64,000 nt of DNA from Haliclystus octoradiatus (GCA_916610825.1 OU744452.1:12938110-13002109); one strand, 5' to 3'. Numbered from the stretch's first letter, positions 23,397-38,375 are shown. Translations and numbers: made by a program. The notes: generated from the letters alone by a model not told the origin.

Positions 23397-26300
23397 TATA
23401 ATAATACATTCATCTTCTCTTAGTTATTTTGAATGCCGGCAATCTTTATCCGCGAAGATTTGTAATTGATTTGGGTGGCTATATATCGTTACCAAGACCT
23501 GAATGATGATGTATATACACGTGACTGTTATGATTTACTCGTGCGTGATTTGTATCAATCAAAGCTTAATTACTTTTACCTCATGCGATGGCTATAAATA
23601 TATATATATACTAAGGTTATCATCAATATCTTTCTTTCTCATAATTTATGTATTAACCGGCAACATATAATCCTCGCTTCTTTTCATCTTCTGATTCAAA
23701 GTATATCTGTCCGATAGGTGTTTCTATTTACCCCGTATTCTATATTTATATCATTATAGTAAACATACGGTTTCGAGCCCATAAGGGTTGAATTGTAAGT
23801 AATGATTTCCAAGTGTTCTTTGTGTTTACTATATAATGATTATCTTCAAAATAAGATATACGTACATATAATTTATAACTTATTTAAAACTCTCTACTAG
23901 ATTTTGTATCCTCTTGAATTCTACCTCTGTAGAAAGTTCACCTGTCTATAACGGTCAATCGTTGATGATTTTTTAGCTGGCCGTTTACAAGGGTTTCATT
24001 GTATGATTGATAGTTATCAATGACTCATCTTTCCATTTTGAATATTATATATTTTCTCTGGTGTTTATTGAAATATTGAAGTATACATCCACAAATGATA
24101 TAGTTAATGTTAAATACTACTTTTCCCAGTTCTTAATTCAAATCACGAATTTACACGTGGTAGCATTGAAGTTGTCGCCTCTTTAAAATGCGTGGTACGT
24201 ATTTATTGTTTTTTAAAAATGCGTCTTATATATTATTTTTTTTTTTAATGTGAGGTATATATTTAATGTTTTATTTTAATGCGTTTTATGTATTTTTGTT
24301 TTTTATATGCGTGGTATATATTTATTGTTTTTTTAATCACACAAGTGTGTCCATATAGTGAGTGTAAAGTGATACCAAAAGTTGCGTCACATACACCTAT
24401 ATCTAAATGTATTGATCTGTTGGATCATATGAGATCTGAAAAATATAAGCATTCATCAAATCCTGACTTAATATACACGTAAAAATCGAAACAACTATCA
24501 TGGCCGCTATCACTGATCCACTGATAACTCAAATGTCCCCTAGACAATCGATATCTTATTTACTTGAGTTGAGTTGAAAATAGATCAAATAGAATTCATT
24601 ACTTATGATAACCAGCAGTTAAACATCTTGACTTCTAAACCACAATACCAAGCTTTATCTTATAGTGGTCACTCTAATCCCGATTGAAAAATTCCTTCTT
24701 TATTCTTTACCCAGAAATATTCAATTTTACAAGACGAGAGAGAACCACTTCTTCAGCAAATGTATCGTTCCATCGTAGACGCGTCGCTTTCTTATATAAA
24801 AAAATTATATATCTTTGTGGCTCCGCAGTAAACGTGGAAAAGATTTAAGCATTCCAGTGTTAGATATTTCGGATACCTGTTTCCCAGGAATGTTGTACTT
24901 TTGAAATCTCCGTCTCCATTTTTGAAATGTGCTTTTTTTAACGAAATGTTCATTATAAATTTGGTGACATATAGAGACTTGTGGAGAAATATCGTGACAT
25001 TAAGTTTCTTGGGACCTACTTATTTGTGAAGAGTTTGACTACGCACTAGGTTATCTATATATGTAGGAGCTTATTTAATAATAAATAAATGCAAAAGTCA
25101 GAAATTCATATTTGCTACTATATTAGTGATTATATAAATAGTATGTTTATATGATGCGTTTAACTTGTGGGCTTGCCTTCATGTATTCGAATTATAATGA
25201 AATAGCATCTTGATGTTATTTAGCCTATACACATTAATGGTTTATTACGCTCGATAAATTTCTCATGTATGATAATTTTATGACTTAAAATAAATAGGTT
25301 GTGGATAACCACATATATTCCATCAAACATTAACTTTTGAATAGATTGTGGTTTATTTATATAAAAAACCTTCACAAACAACTAAATGCTAATCCTCCAT
25401 ATCAGCCATTACAACCTACGAAGCGGTTATTCGTAAGTTTGTAGAGGTAGGACTATATAGAGTATGAGAAAGAATGTAGAAATTTACATAATTAATTGTA
25501 TTTTAAAATTGTATTAATAGAGAGAATGGATGAAGAAGATTATATTTAATTAATAGATTAACATATATATTATGGAATAAAATCAGTTCCGTTTTCATTG
25601 CATCTATATATATAGTAGTCTTTCTATCGAATAATTTAAAAATAACTATATCCTACCTGGTGGTTGTACGCCCCCCTGGAAAGCACCCATCGAAGTCTGC
25701 TCTGTCATCCAATGTTGAATCCCCAGCGAGTCACAGTAATATTTATTACTATAATCTCCGTCCTTCTACAAGGTGTGCACCATTGGTTGATTAAAACTTA
25801 ATGTATGCGGCTAAATGATAAGACACAGTCCTCTGTGAATGGAAACATAGATCTTGATCCATTTCGTCAATTTTCGTGTATCTCGCGATGTTTCGATTTT
25901 CTCAATTCGAACATAACTCATTCATATTTTATTACCCTTTTAAAATCCCTGTACAAAACTTTTCTGTCTCGCCCAAAAACATTTACCAGTCACGTATACG
26001 TTTTGTTAATATCGATGTAAAAGCATACGATATTGCTGTTTGTGGTCGATGTTAACGATGAGAAAAGGAGTTAACCGTGACATGATATCACTATAACCAC
26101 ATACTGACATTACTTTGATAGAAATGGATATTTTTGATAAATAAAGATGTTTGAATGTTAAGTGTTATAAATGATAGGCTTTTCTATACAATGGATGGTT
26201 TGCTTGGATTGATTTTTGTTGTTGAAAAACATCACGTGATGGTATATGTCCCGTTTCTACTGTTTGTATAATGTTTGCGTTGGTACATATACTCACAAAC

Positions 26301-28791
26301 TATTGCCTTACTTATACTATCAAAGTATCTATACCTCTCCAAGTATACATCCTGAGCAGGTTGCTTGGATCTAGCAACAACTTCTAGATCTTTCTAGAAA
26401 CATTTTCATCGATTTGTTTAGACTTTAAAATCAAAGGTAACGATAATTAATTGAATAACATCTGATTTGTGTGTGGTTGTGTGAAGGCACGAGCAACGTA
26501 CACAAACACACTAAGGAAAAACAGAAAATAATTGCAAAGTGTTTTACTTGCCTTTCTTCGTGCAACCTCCTTACACAATCATCTTGCTGGTGCTGCTATT
26601 TACTATACAAAAATGCAACCTTTTATCCACCATGGATTAACCGTGTATTGTGCCGGTATTTTAAAACATCTTCTATCCTCCTGCTCAAACGAGCTCCAGC
26701 TGCCCGTTCGTTATCAATACTTTTAAAAGCATCACACTGAGGGCACAAGACATCCGCTGTGGGCCATTTATGAATACAAACATCTTTTCTGTTCATCCAA
26801 AGGGTTTGAAATTTATTGAGAATAATGTAAATAGTTTTCAATAAATGAAATACAACATTTCTATGATGCCATTGAAATTGATTTGAATATCTACATCTTA
26901 AAATAAACTCAGTGTTCATATTGTTTTATGTTTCAAAATAATTTGAAGAGCTAGCTGATGAGCTACGACATCATGAACGTGTGCGATTGGTCCATTGATA
27001 GGGACGAAACACGTCGTTTCAAAAAAGCCTCGTTATCTCAAAATAATTGATTTGATTATTCAACACTTGTCGAAAAATATATGAAAATCAAACTACTGTT
27101 ATATTTAATATAAAATTATTTTTTAAGTAAAATAAAACTTGTCAATGTTTCTAGATGTGTACCAACATAGTTTAATTGTAGCCGACTGTAACATTTTAAG
27201 TGAAAATCTTCATCTGAAAGCAAACAAATACTGCCAGTCCCTCACCCGTCCCCGTAAATATCCCAAGCTTGCCAAGTACCATATAAATTTCTCGCTCGTT
27301 ATATACTCATATCTGACTTTCACAATTTGCATTTGACTTGTCCATAAATGTATATGTATCATAACAATACTGTCTATATATTATCATTTTATTTAGATGA
27401 AAATGTTGTCCTCCAAGTTTTCCAATTTTGAATTTATATTTGTGCCATAGTATACAGCATAATATCCAATTATTTGATCATTGTCTTTTCGAAGGAGAAA
27501 TTTGTTCTTATTTCATTCAGAATCACTCAAATAAAATTTACAAGTAAATCTTTTAATCAAAATGAGACTTTATATAAAGCAGTTTATTAGTACACTCTAT
27601 AGGACTGCATTTTAAATATTTCTAACACGTTTCTAACACAGCTCAGGCTAACTAATGTTATCTATTTATCTTACCTATACCTACATGCTGAATGTTCCGG
27701 ATTGGACGTCACTGCATCACTTGTTTTTCTCATCATCCGCATGTTCCGATTAATCACCTATTTTCTCTATATACTACCTGTCATTTGTGGCATGATTACT
27801 AAATGGAATGTCTATCTCAGTTTATTACCATGGTAACGTCCGTTACGATCCGACGGTTTCTCGGCAAGTTTTCACCGTAAATAAATTGTGTCTTTCACGT
27901 TTATGATCAAATGTCCGAGAGATCCTTTACGATTCGCAAATTTCATAATTTAACAGTTTCCCATCAATATAGTATAAAGTTAACAGGTATTTTGAAATCC
28001 CAGTTTGCACTCAATATAATTATTATTTTCAATTTATTATTATAAAGTTAACAGGTTACAGGTATAAATATTCAATTTCATATATTTGAGTGCCACCTAA
28101 AATGATGGATTTGCAGATTTTCCAAACAGTCTCTTTTAATTCATAATTTCTGCACATGTACTTTTTGATTACTACTTATGATTATTTCATCTAATATTCA
28201 CTACAGTACATATAACAGGAACATGTCGAATAACTTGAATTTCTCTATGAGTGTTACATTACACTTGTTAAATATACTAAACTACAACATCACTACTAGC
28301 CTGTATTTCAGCTTAATAATAATCAGATCAATAGCGGTATCCTTAGTGGTTGCAGTAGTGTGAACGGAGTCCAATTTATCATTGTGATTTATTTAGTCTG
28401 TAGTCTTCAATCCGATTAACTTCTTCAAGTATTATGTCAGTATAAATCTATTACTATAGCAGAATATTTTATATATAGTTATCAAACACCTGTTTATAAT
28501 CCGTTAAAACGGAGATTACTACATAACAGCATGCAGTTGTACGAACCGATTGACAATTTAACTAAATTAACTTCGATGTTTTTGGTCAGTAATTCATTTT
28601 TCAAAGACTATAATATACCTTATTTTCAATCATAACGAAACCATTTCTTAATATCGATAATGTGACTATATGTCATGGCACAGCGGATATTTATATGCTG
28701 TACATTATACTGTACTTATTTGGCTGTAGCATTGCTGTTCTGAATCGGCTGCTACTGCGCTGACCAGACTTACAACAGGGCCCTCAAACCT

Positions 28792-28872
28792 AGCCTCATT
28801 CCATAGCGGCCTTTAACTCCGTTATAAATCCTAATGTATGCGTGGAGTTGAGGCCCGTTATAGAATGAGGCT
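28792..28872. repeat. Hairpin element, 29-bp arms
   Basis: agcctcattccatagcggcc and its arm up to about 28820 pair with ggagttgaggcccgttatag...gaggct around a loop of about 22 bases. It could be a small fold-back element. Confidence 0.7.
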
Positions 28873-28975
28873 ACATATCAAACCGTTGAAGTCTCAAATT
28901 TCAACCGATTTTCATATGCTGATTATGTCGCTAGTTGTATAATTACTTTGACAATTTGAATGAAGATAGCCTGTT

Positions 28976-29262
28976 TGGGGGTAATGCCTGGGTATACAAG
29001 CCACGTGTATGGGATCTTGTCTTTCGAAGACATAGCTCAACATTTTTGACCTGCTGGACATTTTATTAATTTTGAAAAAGAATACATCTACAAAATTTGA
29101 AAAATCCTAACAACTGTACATCAGCATTTGACTTTTCCGTTTTTAATATAATACATTCAAATTAATGCCCACAATTTTTCACAACCCCAAATAGGATACT
29201 CATCCCCATGCAAAGTGGCACGTCCCTGTAAAGCAATCATGTGGGAGTCATCTCCCCTTGTG
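28976..29262. mobile_element. Decayed element of the GGGACGTGCCACTTT family
   Basis: Starts gggggtaatgcctgggtat and ends with aaagtggcacgtccctgta...gagtcatctcccctt, matching in order the ends of the intact copy at 55977-56275. Confidence 0.45.
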
Positions 29263-31275
29263 ATCCTCACGCCGAGTATTCAATCTCTCATCTGAATATA
29301 AATTATTGAATCTCTTTATATCAGCATTATTAATCCGCAAATAAAAAGAGTCCAACAAAAAATGTTAGATTAGTTAGATTCATCATTGTATGTTATGAGT
29401 TGTAGTTTCATATTGTTTATTGAATAGTTTAAAAAAAAAATTTGAAATCTAATCCGCTTAGATTTGTGCTTTGGTTAAAGTTTCAGTTTTTAAATCCGTC
29501 AACACACCAGACATTTATATTTAACTACACTATGAAAACTGTAATTCGTAGTTTTCTATCCTATAGAGATTAGAGCTTGAATCTGATTTCTTTTCCATTA
29601 TGATAATCTTCCTTGATCACTCCATCCCAGCTGGTATATATAGTATATCTTTTAATCAGTGTATGTTGTTAACGCATTTAAATGCAACTACTTTTTAAAG
29701 TCCTCTGTCAAAGTAAACCCGCAGGACAATCCAATTTTTGAACGAAAGTTTGTACAGTAATAAATCAATGTTTGGCTTGAATATTTAGGCAAATATTGAT
29801 CATAAAATAAAGGTAATCAAAGGTTTTATCGCTTGGACATAGTGAATCTGTAGATTGTTAGTCAGATAAGAAAATAAGGTCAAATAAGATATACAGCTTT
29901 TGGGTTGGGATTAATTTATGCGGTTAAGAAATTCGTATTAGGGAAAACATACAGATATAGTGTATGAATATTTTATTTGGATAAAAATATTCGTCAAAAG
30001 GATAAATGGCAAATAGAAATACACGCTTCGTAATATTAGCCACAATCCTAGCCTAAGCCATGGACACAATAAATTCCCTAATCAAAAATGAATAATTTAA
30101 TAGCGCAGGCTATCGTGTTATGTGATATTTCCATATTAGGAACGCGTGGCACGTTAGACTGGCAATAGCCATGCGCCACTGTTAACAGAATCCTTACACC
30201 GCGCGTCTGGTATATATGTGACGCTGTTACGGAAATTCATGCCTGTCACGGTATATGGGATAGGATGGTGTAGAATCGGATTTCTTGCTTCGATGATTTG
30301 GTAATTTATGCATTATAAGAAACGCTGATTGCACTTGCTGACATCGTCGAGTTTTTAAATGCATGCTGAATATAATGTAGAGTATGAATGGATGATGTAT
30401 GCAAACCGACAGTGAATGACTAAATAATGATATTTATATAAGAGAGGCTTAAAGCTAAAAGAGGCTAAACTATTATGCGCTACAAATGTCTCCTCACTGT
30501 TTATCACCCTGTTTCTCATTGTGTGTTACATTCAGTCCTTTAAAGTAGGAAAGCTATAAGCATTATCAAGCTAATACGAGAGGGTGAACACCTACGCTAA
30601 ACAAGCTATTGGCTTTTGTTTATTCTATTCTAGAAATGCTACTGCTTATATCAATAATTTATTTGTTTACTTTTCAAACCAATATTTTAGTAATATTGAT
30701 ATTGACTCAACTTTTGATTATCAATTAAACAAGTATTCTTACTCTCTGTAAACAGATTTCTGACATGTTAAGGTTTTGTCTACCTCGTATCTGGAGTTTG
30801 CATTATTCTGCACATTCCACGAAAAGAGCGATACAAAGGCCTGAAATTGTTGTCAACAATTTGTTGAACTACAGTTTAAAATTAATGGCGTCATGACGAA
30901 CGAATCATTTTTGGATGATTAAAATATGAAACGAATCAAATCATTATATACTTTGCCGTTGTTGTTATGTTGCTTCCCTGGGTTCATTAATATGGCTACG
31001 AATTTACATAATATAACTTAATTCCAGTTGATTAATTACGAATATGTAATGTTAGACATAATTAATGCATTGAATAATTAACGAATATCGAAGATAATTA
31101 TATGCAACAGAACAAAACTAGTAGTTCAAAGTATTGTACTGTATTGTCAGCGTTGTCTTTTGATTTTATTTGGATTGCAAATAATAACGAAGGCAGCGGC
31201 GCCGCACAATGAGACCGAACGCTGACAAAAACATACGAATCAAATTCCATTGGCCAAAAGTTTCGGATAATCAGT

Positions 31276-31500
31276 AACTTACAAGCACGGCTACCTGCTC
31301 CTGACAGGGGGGGGATATTTCTAATCTACCTGACAAAATGGGCTTGGTATATGTTCAACTGGAAGCTTCAATACTTGAATACCTTTATAATTGCACGAAT
31401 TTGCAATTTACGTCTCAAACTTGCCCGAATTTTCTATAAAGATATCTATTTTATACCTGGGCATGTCTCACCCCAGGATAACGGCCGTGCTTACAATTCT
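31276..31500. mobile_element. Fold-back element, CAAGCACGGC ends
   Basis: Left end acaagcacggctacctgctc and right end ggataacggccgtgcttac are inverted repeats. The interior (cttcaatacttgaa...aattgcacgaatttgca) is shared with 61640-61945. Confidence 0.5.
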
Positions 31501-34500
31501 GAGCTTTAGCCCTCGATTAGTTATTCTACATTCTATTCTCTAAAATGGTAATCTTCTGTCAAATGTTCAGTTCTATTTACTTGTTTTTCAAAGTTTCTAT
31601 ATTATCGGCTTCAATCTCGAAGCGGCTTTTTTGTTATTTGTGTTCTAAAGGATGATCCGTCGGTTGTGCTAAATCTGTTTCAAATTTCAAAAGAAAATAG
31701 GATTTAATAAATATACCACACTGTGCCTTACTTTTTAATTTCTTGATTCAGCAATTCCCTATTTTGAAATGTTTTATCAAAACTCATCAGCATTGAGCAA
31801 AGCAATCAACTTCTAATTCAGATATATGTCAATATTCAGTAACTCCTGCTGTTATTTACCGTGAATTTTCCTTTAAACATCTCAACAACTTTTGAAGAAC
31901 ATGTATGTTTGCCATTTTCACATAGCAAATAAATTCTTTGGCCTTAAAATAATATTGACTGTTTCTTATATGATAACAAATAGAAAAAAGAGGCCTGCTA
32001 CGATAATGAGGCTATATATGCGTCTAATAATGAAAAATTTGATTAAATTTCCCCCTATTTTTTAATATTTATATCAATTTTTAGATTGTCTATACAACAC
32101 AATAAATACATTAATATAATATTTATCTTACCTAGCTGTTATTTGTATCATGGTCGATTACAATAAGATGTCATTTATCTTCTCATGAAGCCGTTCTGAT
32201 GATTGTATAGGATCTAAGTCTTCCGTGATAAACATTGTAAACTTCTCTACAGGTCCACCAATATACGATTCTTATGGGGGTAAGCAAACCAACGATAACT
32301 TGATTGGCTATTCAACTGTGAGTCAACAATGTAACAATGTTATTCAAAGATCACATTCAATGTCCTATTTGGTTGTTTCGAGAACTGACGTAGTCGGCGT
32401 AGTTATATGTCAAAAATAAAATCATTTTCTGTGTGGACAGTTGACATATTAATTTGTAACACACGTAATTTATGCGGGCGTATGAACATTACCACATATG
32501 AAATAATTATAACGACGTGTTTTGCTGTCTCATAATATGAAATGATTTTATAGGTCGCCTAAATGCATACTGTCTATATAGGACCGATTTTAAATGTCTC
32601 TCATGGACCATGATGAAATAATATAACGTTGAATTCAGCAAACAGCTCTCTCTATGTTTTTCTATATTTTTTATTTTATTCTGTAAATTTTTTAATTCTT
32701 TTGTTAGTGTTAAATCTTTTCTCGTATAAGTAGAATTAGTCGTTTGAAAAAAATGAATTTAACTTAAAGTTTTCTTAATGCATGATGATGACGATGTCTA
32801 AATTATAGTGCACTTTAAATGTGAAGAAACAGTATCATAATTGCTATGATATGCCACAAACTATTCCACTATTCAATAGGATAGATTTTTTTGCTGTCAT
32901 TTTATAAATGATGAAGTTTTGTTTCCGTACAATAAACACTGCAGACAGGGTCGACAAAAGATATATTTTGCGCTATAGGAGAGTTCTGAAAATATGAGTT
33001 TAAGCGTTTTTATTTCCCTCAAATTGTAGCATTATCGCAATTGCCGGGCGTCAGCCAATTTTCAGTCAATTTTGGACCCCCTTATGGGACCCCCAATTCT
33101 CTTATCAACCCCTTATGGGAGAATTGAACTTTTAATAATGACTGTCAATTTCACACAACCTGCTCTCCCATCGCTGGTTTACGTCAATTGTGAACGCTCT
33201 CCAAGAAAACGTTGTGTGCCCTAAAGCTCAACTGGACCTCGGGGTAATCGGGAGGAATGCAATTTCTCCTATTTAACCCCATCTTATCGGGGGCACGGAC
33301 TGCGAGTCATGCATACAGCGCACACGAGCACACTGTGTAAAACATTTGAACAACAGAACGCTAAGGGGGTACACTTGCCTCGCCCACATGTTAACATTGA
33401 GCCCCTTAGTTCAAATCTTCCAGTGGTGACACAGTGTTGATATGAGAGAACCTGAATATTTATTGTAAAATAATGCGGGATCAGGCAAAGAGATGCAAAT
33501 ATTGTTGCCACTGAAACTTTGTGAAATTTAATCTCAGTTACTTTGAAGAAAATACTATTTTGTATACTAATATACATGAGCTTGAAACCTTCTTGATATT
33601 TTGGACTGAAAATTTATGTATTCTGAACTTCCAGTTGAAAAATTGTCTTATTCTATTGACGACACTTTCCACTTTCCACTTTCAGTTTTAAATGTTGAAA
33701 CATGTTGAAAAGATTAGTGTTATTTTTTAACTCAACAAGATGTAAAAGCCACTCGAATAAATCGACAATCTACTTATTGCTATTACAATTGAATTTTTAA
33801 TTTTTCTCTTTTTTGTTTGTTAAATTTTTTGTTAAGCTTCTTCATTGAAGTGGTAGTTTGTAAAACAGGTGCCTATATCACGAGAAAAATACAATTGACA
33901 TGTTCTTTTGACTCTTGTAGAACAAACTATATAAGAGAAATGATGAACACTGCGATGTAAATTTATAGATTCATTATAATAATAATAATATATGATGAAA
34001 GAGTAAAACAATACACATTCTTCACTGCTACTCAAGGTTCACTGTTTCACGCAATATTCTTGAACAGTCTAAAATATGAAGATAATCATATGAACATTAG
34101 TTCTATTGAGCATCATACCTTTCATAGTTTAAATTTTCTGCTTTATTGCTATTTTACGAGGAAATTAAATCTAGCTTTCATATATCCTATCTATATACGC
34201 TATCAGTATTAGCCTTTAAATGAAAAATAAATAATAATTAAAAATTCTCCATGTCATAACTTGATTTTAACGAATGTCATGTTTTACCCTATCAATTTAG
34301 CCGTTTTAAAATAAAACTTTTACAGTACTAAATTATACTTTACGTCATTAACTTTAGTTTGATTCTAACAAAATGTACAATCTTTTCAAATGTAAATATC
34401 AATGTATCATAGCAAATTATCTTTTACCCTGAATTGGGTGCAAATATATGTATGAACTACTGTCTCACGCATTTCACTGTGATCTTCAGACAGATTTTTA

Positions 34501-35077
34501 CTCAAAGACAATAGACATCAATTAGACATAGAACACTATATTATATGTTACAAGATAAACATAATACTTTTTATTATTATTAGATTCATTATATATGTAT
34601 AGTGTGTGTGTGTGATTTGTTTCACTCTATAAATTCTATAGATCAACTATATTTAGCTATAAAAAAGCCCGTTTGTGATGGAACGAAACAGCTGAATATT
34701 GACAGCAGTCACGTTTATATAAAACAACATGTTTATATAAAATATTTTTATAATATACCAAGCCAAGGATGTAGTACTAAAAATTTCTTAAATTTCATGG
34801 GGTTATAGAACAAAGGTTTCTTAAAAGTTGTAAAATAGACAAAAAATATCTCTCAAAATATGAACATTTCATGGGTTTGTCTCTATAAACTATGATTTCA
34901 ATCTATAACAGTATAGGAAATGAAAACATGGCCATTTTAACGCTTTCATATATGAATAAACAGCTGAATTGGCATAAAATAGTTAGTTATATATTTTGTC
35001 TTAATAATATAATAGATTATAATATGAAGTGAACACATTTATGTGAGAGTGCTCGATGTTTTTTAAGACCGAGCATA

Positions 35078-35192
35078 ATATAGAATAGACACAAAGATGA
35101 GGCAAAAGCCGTCTGGTGAACGCAAAGTAAACGCGTGAAACCCCGAGCAACGGAAAAGGCTTTTTCCTCATCTTTGTGTCTATTCTATATAT
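35078..35192. mobile_element. Fold-back element with 24-bp perfect arms
   Basis: The arm atatagaatagacacaaaga...gg at 35078-35102 is repeated in reverse complement at 35166-35190. The preceding gtgctcgatgttttttaag...gagcataatat is shared with a diverged copy at 62310-62445. Confidence 0.75.
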
Positions 35193-36184
35193 TTTTTTAG
35201 AAATTATTTCGGTTTGTTATATAATTTCGAAGTAGTTCAAAAGTTTTCTTAATTTTTTATTCAAAGATCAATACCAATTTTCTTATAAACAGGCTAAAAA
35301 AAAGTATCGTAGCGTGTAATTGAAATCTAAAATGTGCATTTTTTTATATTTATAAACTGATATTATTGTAACGACTCACGAAATTGTTGAATTTCATTTG
35401 ATATGGACGTCACATACCACTGAGATGCCTTGAAAAGTATAGATGTATCATAGGGAAAGGGTATACGAAGTAAAGAAAGATTGCTCAATAGTAAACATTA
35501 TAAAGTGATGCAAAATGGCAACATAATGGCAGTTATATTGTCTAGATCCCGATAAGATGTCCTCTTTTGCTCGTGTGATTATAGTTTATACATATAATAT
35601 GAACATGCCGCGTTGTACTACTCAAACTATTCAACCAACAAATATATTGTCTTCGTCCTACGACACAGATATAATACGATGTGATATATACTCGTCGCGA
35701 TTCTCTGGGAAAGAGGGATGGAGTAACTCTAATTGATGTCCCTGCACGAGAGTATCACGCCGTATTATAATTTTGAGCGCCGTGGTATTATATATATTTA
35801 TGCGCATTTAGTGTAGATAAAAGAATGATGAGAACATGCAAATGCCATGTCAGACAGAATTTACTGCAGGTCATATTATTGGTGAATTTATCAAAGGAGT
35901 TGATATAATATATTAGTGTATTATTTGAACAGTCTTGTTATTCCTGTATCACTCCGTTAAAGACTCGATGAGTTATTGGAATGACCTCGCTTTTAGGATG
36001 TACATTAGTTCGTATAACTGTTAAGTCTGTTATGAATTGAAGCTGTTTAGTGCAGTGATATCAAGATTAACGCATAATTGGGATTTCTAACCGATTAACA
36101 AATTTCTAACCGTGAAACGGCATGGCCCTGTAATGTGACTGTCTATTACTGCTGCTACTACTACTAAAGACCACTGCTAAATAG

Positions 36185-36262
36185 TAATTGAGACCGCAAC
36201 GCTCTACCGAACGCACCCGTACCACTCCTCCATTTCTAGAAGAGTGGCTCTTTTCGCTGAGA
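36185..36262 (-). mobile_element. 3' fragment of SINE family 2
   Basis: The minus strand reads gagccactcttctagaaatg...gtggtacgggtgcgttcggt, then gcggtctcaattac, equal to the ends of the copies at 37196-37455 and 49328-49575. Confidence 0.6.
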
Positions 36263-36872
36263 GCAATGATGTTAAACGCTCTTTATTGATCTCAACCACT
36301 AACCGATATGAAAATGATATATATGTTGCAGCTAGCTGGTATAATTGTAATCAAGGCCTACATTTGTGCAGTACCTATATGTACATTGATTGTATTGACA
36401 ATCCCGGCCCTCGTTGCGGTTTATTCTGCACACTCACATTTGCTGGTACCACTTAATTGTTTACCGTACTTATTTAATTAAAGCTGAATTAATTCAATAA
36501 TACAGAAATAAACATACTCCAAATATATTTTTGAATAATAATATTCTTTCTTCCTTGACCTACGATTTGGCGCTCAGCAATAACCGATCACGACTATGAA
36601 AGTCTTTATTATTTGATTATTTAAAAGGTAAAAAAGATGTCACCTTGGAATAAAATGGAATAGTTATACAAATTCAATATTGGCAAATCAGAAGCCTATG
36701 TTAATTAATGAATTTCAAGGTAAATTGTTCGGTTTTTACTAGTAAATACTCGAAGTCTCTATTATTATAAGGTAAAAAATCGTATATATTATAAAATAAA
36801 TACAATCATATCCAATACTAATGCTATTGAAAACGCATGCACGGAATAAATTTATATATTTAATATTGTAAA

Positions 36873-37050
36873 ACGTTGTCTTACCGATCAGATATATGGC
36901 TAAATGCAATAACAAAATAGCAGAGCTTAGAATAATAATAGTCAGAAAATCAGACAGTCATCATATTTGCTATTTCCAGTTTCACGCTGGAGCGATCATC
37001 ATTGCCTGAAGCAGCAAATATGACTGTCTGATTCTCTGGCTATTATTAAT
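36873..37050. mobile_element. Fold-back element, TCAGACAGTCAT family
   Basis: tcagaaaatcagacagtcat and its arm including tttcacgctggagcgatcat pair with gcaaatatgactgtctgatt. It is preceded by 'aaaacgttgtcttaccgat', as in the copies at 42236-42377 and 60442-60680. Confidence 0.7.
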
Positions 37051-37195
37051 TTATTTATTAGGAATATTTATACATGGATGACACTTCAGCGGGATGCATC
37101 GTTGTTGTCGACGTGTTGTGTTTTAAAAATTAAATTAACTAAAATGCAATATGAACTATATGCGCTGTATTATATAATCGGAATAAAATGAATGA

Positions 37196-37455
37196 TTAGC
37201 TCAGTTGGCTGAATAAAATGAGTACCATTTTCTGATGGTGGATGGAATGGCCTAGATAAAATTGCATTATAAATATCTGTGGAGCATTGCTGTGCATTGA
37301 CAAGCTAGGCCTATATCCTTTCTATGAAATCTTCTGAATTTGTTCTACAGTGTCGCGGCTGAGATCAGTAGAAATCATTCAAAATTCTTATAGAAAAGAG
37401 CCACTCCTGGAAATAGAAGTGGTATGGGCGCTTTCATTAGGGTAATACCGTCTTA
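37196..37455 (+). mobile_element. tRNA-derived SINE, family 2
   Basis: Begins GATTAGCTCAGTTGG (box A type); the box B region is decayed. The body holds gatggtggatggaatgg and gtgtcgcggctgagatcag, and the end agccactcctggaaat...taccgtcttaataac. The head and end agree with the copy at 49328-49575. Confidence 0.65.
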
Positions 37456-37884
37456 ATAACTACACATTCATAAAATGAATAGTTGTATATATGTATACTT
37501 TATTTGATAAAATGTAGCATACATGCTATAATATGTCATAAATTATATACAACAATAAATTATATTTATAAATCTGTAACGAAAATGAACGAATTTTCAT
37601 CTTAAAATTAACCTTTAAAAGTTTTTTAAAAAGAGTACGATTTATTTGTATTTATGATGGCTGTGCACAGATTATTGTATAATTTTGCCCAAGAGTAGAA
37701 AAAAGATTAAGGTACTCTGTTTTTATGTGTGGATTTACAAGGAGACTGTTTGTATTTTTTGTTGGTTGGAGTTGAAGTGTTTTTTATCGTAAGATTATTT
37801 ATATTGTAAAATGAATACTAGCATTGTTTTGAAGTCAATAATGTCCCTTGTTTTTCAATTATAGACTAGAGCAGATCATTTGAG

Positions 37885-38325
37885 AGTTGGTAAGCGTTGA
37901 ACTGCCTGCTTTTCACGAACCTATTCATGAACTTTACGAACGTTCATGAACAATTCATGAACACCAAACAAACAGTTCATGAACAAATCATGAACACTTT
38001 TTGAAAATTTCATGAATGTTTAATTGCCTGCTTTTCGTGAACCTCTATATGAGCTTTACAAAGGTTCATGAACAATTCATGAACACCAAACAAACAGTTC
38101 ATGAACCGTTCACGAACAAATCATGAACACTTATTAGAAATTTCATGAATGTTTAATGTCCTGTTTTTCATGAACCTCTTCATGACTTTACGAACGTTCA
38201 TGAACAATTCATGAACACCAAAATAGTAGTTCATGAACCGTTCAGAAACAAATCATAAAACTTTTTAAAATTTCATGAACGATTAATGACCTGTTTTTTA
38301 TGAAGCTTTTCGTGAACTTTACGAG
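37885..38325. repeat. GTTCATGAAC cluster directly upstream of the channel gene
   Basis: Three to four tandem units of about 130 bp, each with cctgcttttcgtgaacct, gaacgttcatgaacaattca, tgaacaccaaacaaacagtt and catgaaccgttc. The same core palindrome as in the CSTPP1 introns, but with a different linker. Confidence 0.8.
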
Positions 38326-38375
38326 CATTTATGAAATTTGGCCATTTGATAACGTATGTGAATTGTGTTACATAT

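Larger units (their letters stand above)
17875..37880. other. 20-kb region without a supported gene
   Basis: Only short, unconserved reading frames without splice-site support. Recognisable content is limited to the SINEs, fold-back elements and microsatellites listed separately, plus very AT-rich sequence. Control elements for the GPCR gene (upstream on the minus strand) and for the channel gene would lie here, but I cannot identify any. Confidence 0.55.

Noticed and set aside
22321-27035. Shared 'gggaYgaaacacgt' motif near 22370 and 27000
   Set aside because: Only a short stretch agrees; too little to call a repeat family.
20699-36456. Several short reading frames of 60-100 codons in the gene-poor region
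   Set aside because: No similarity, no splice-site pattern, and several overlap repeats or tRNA-like elements.
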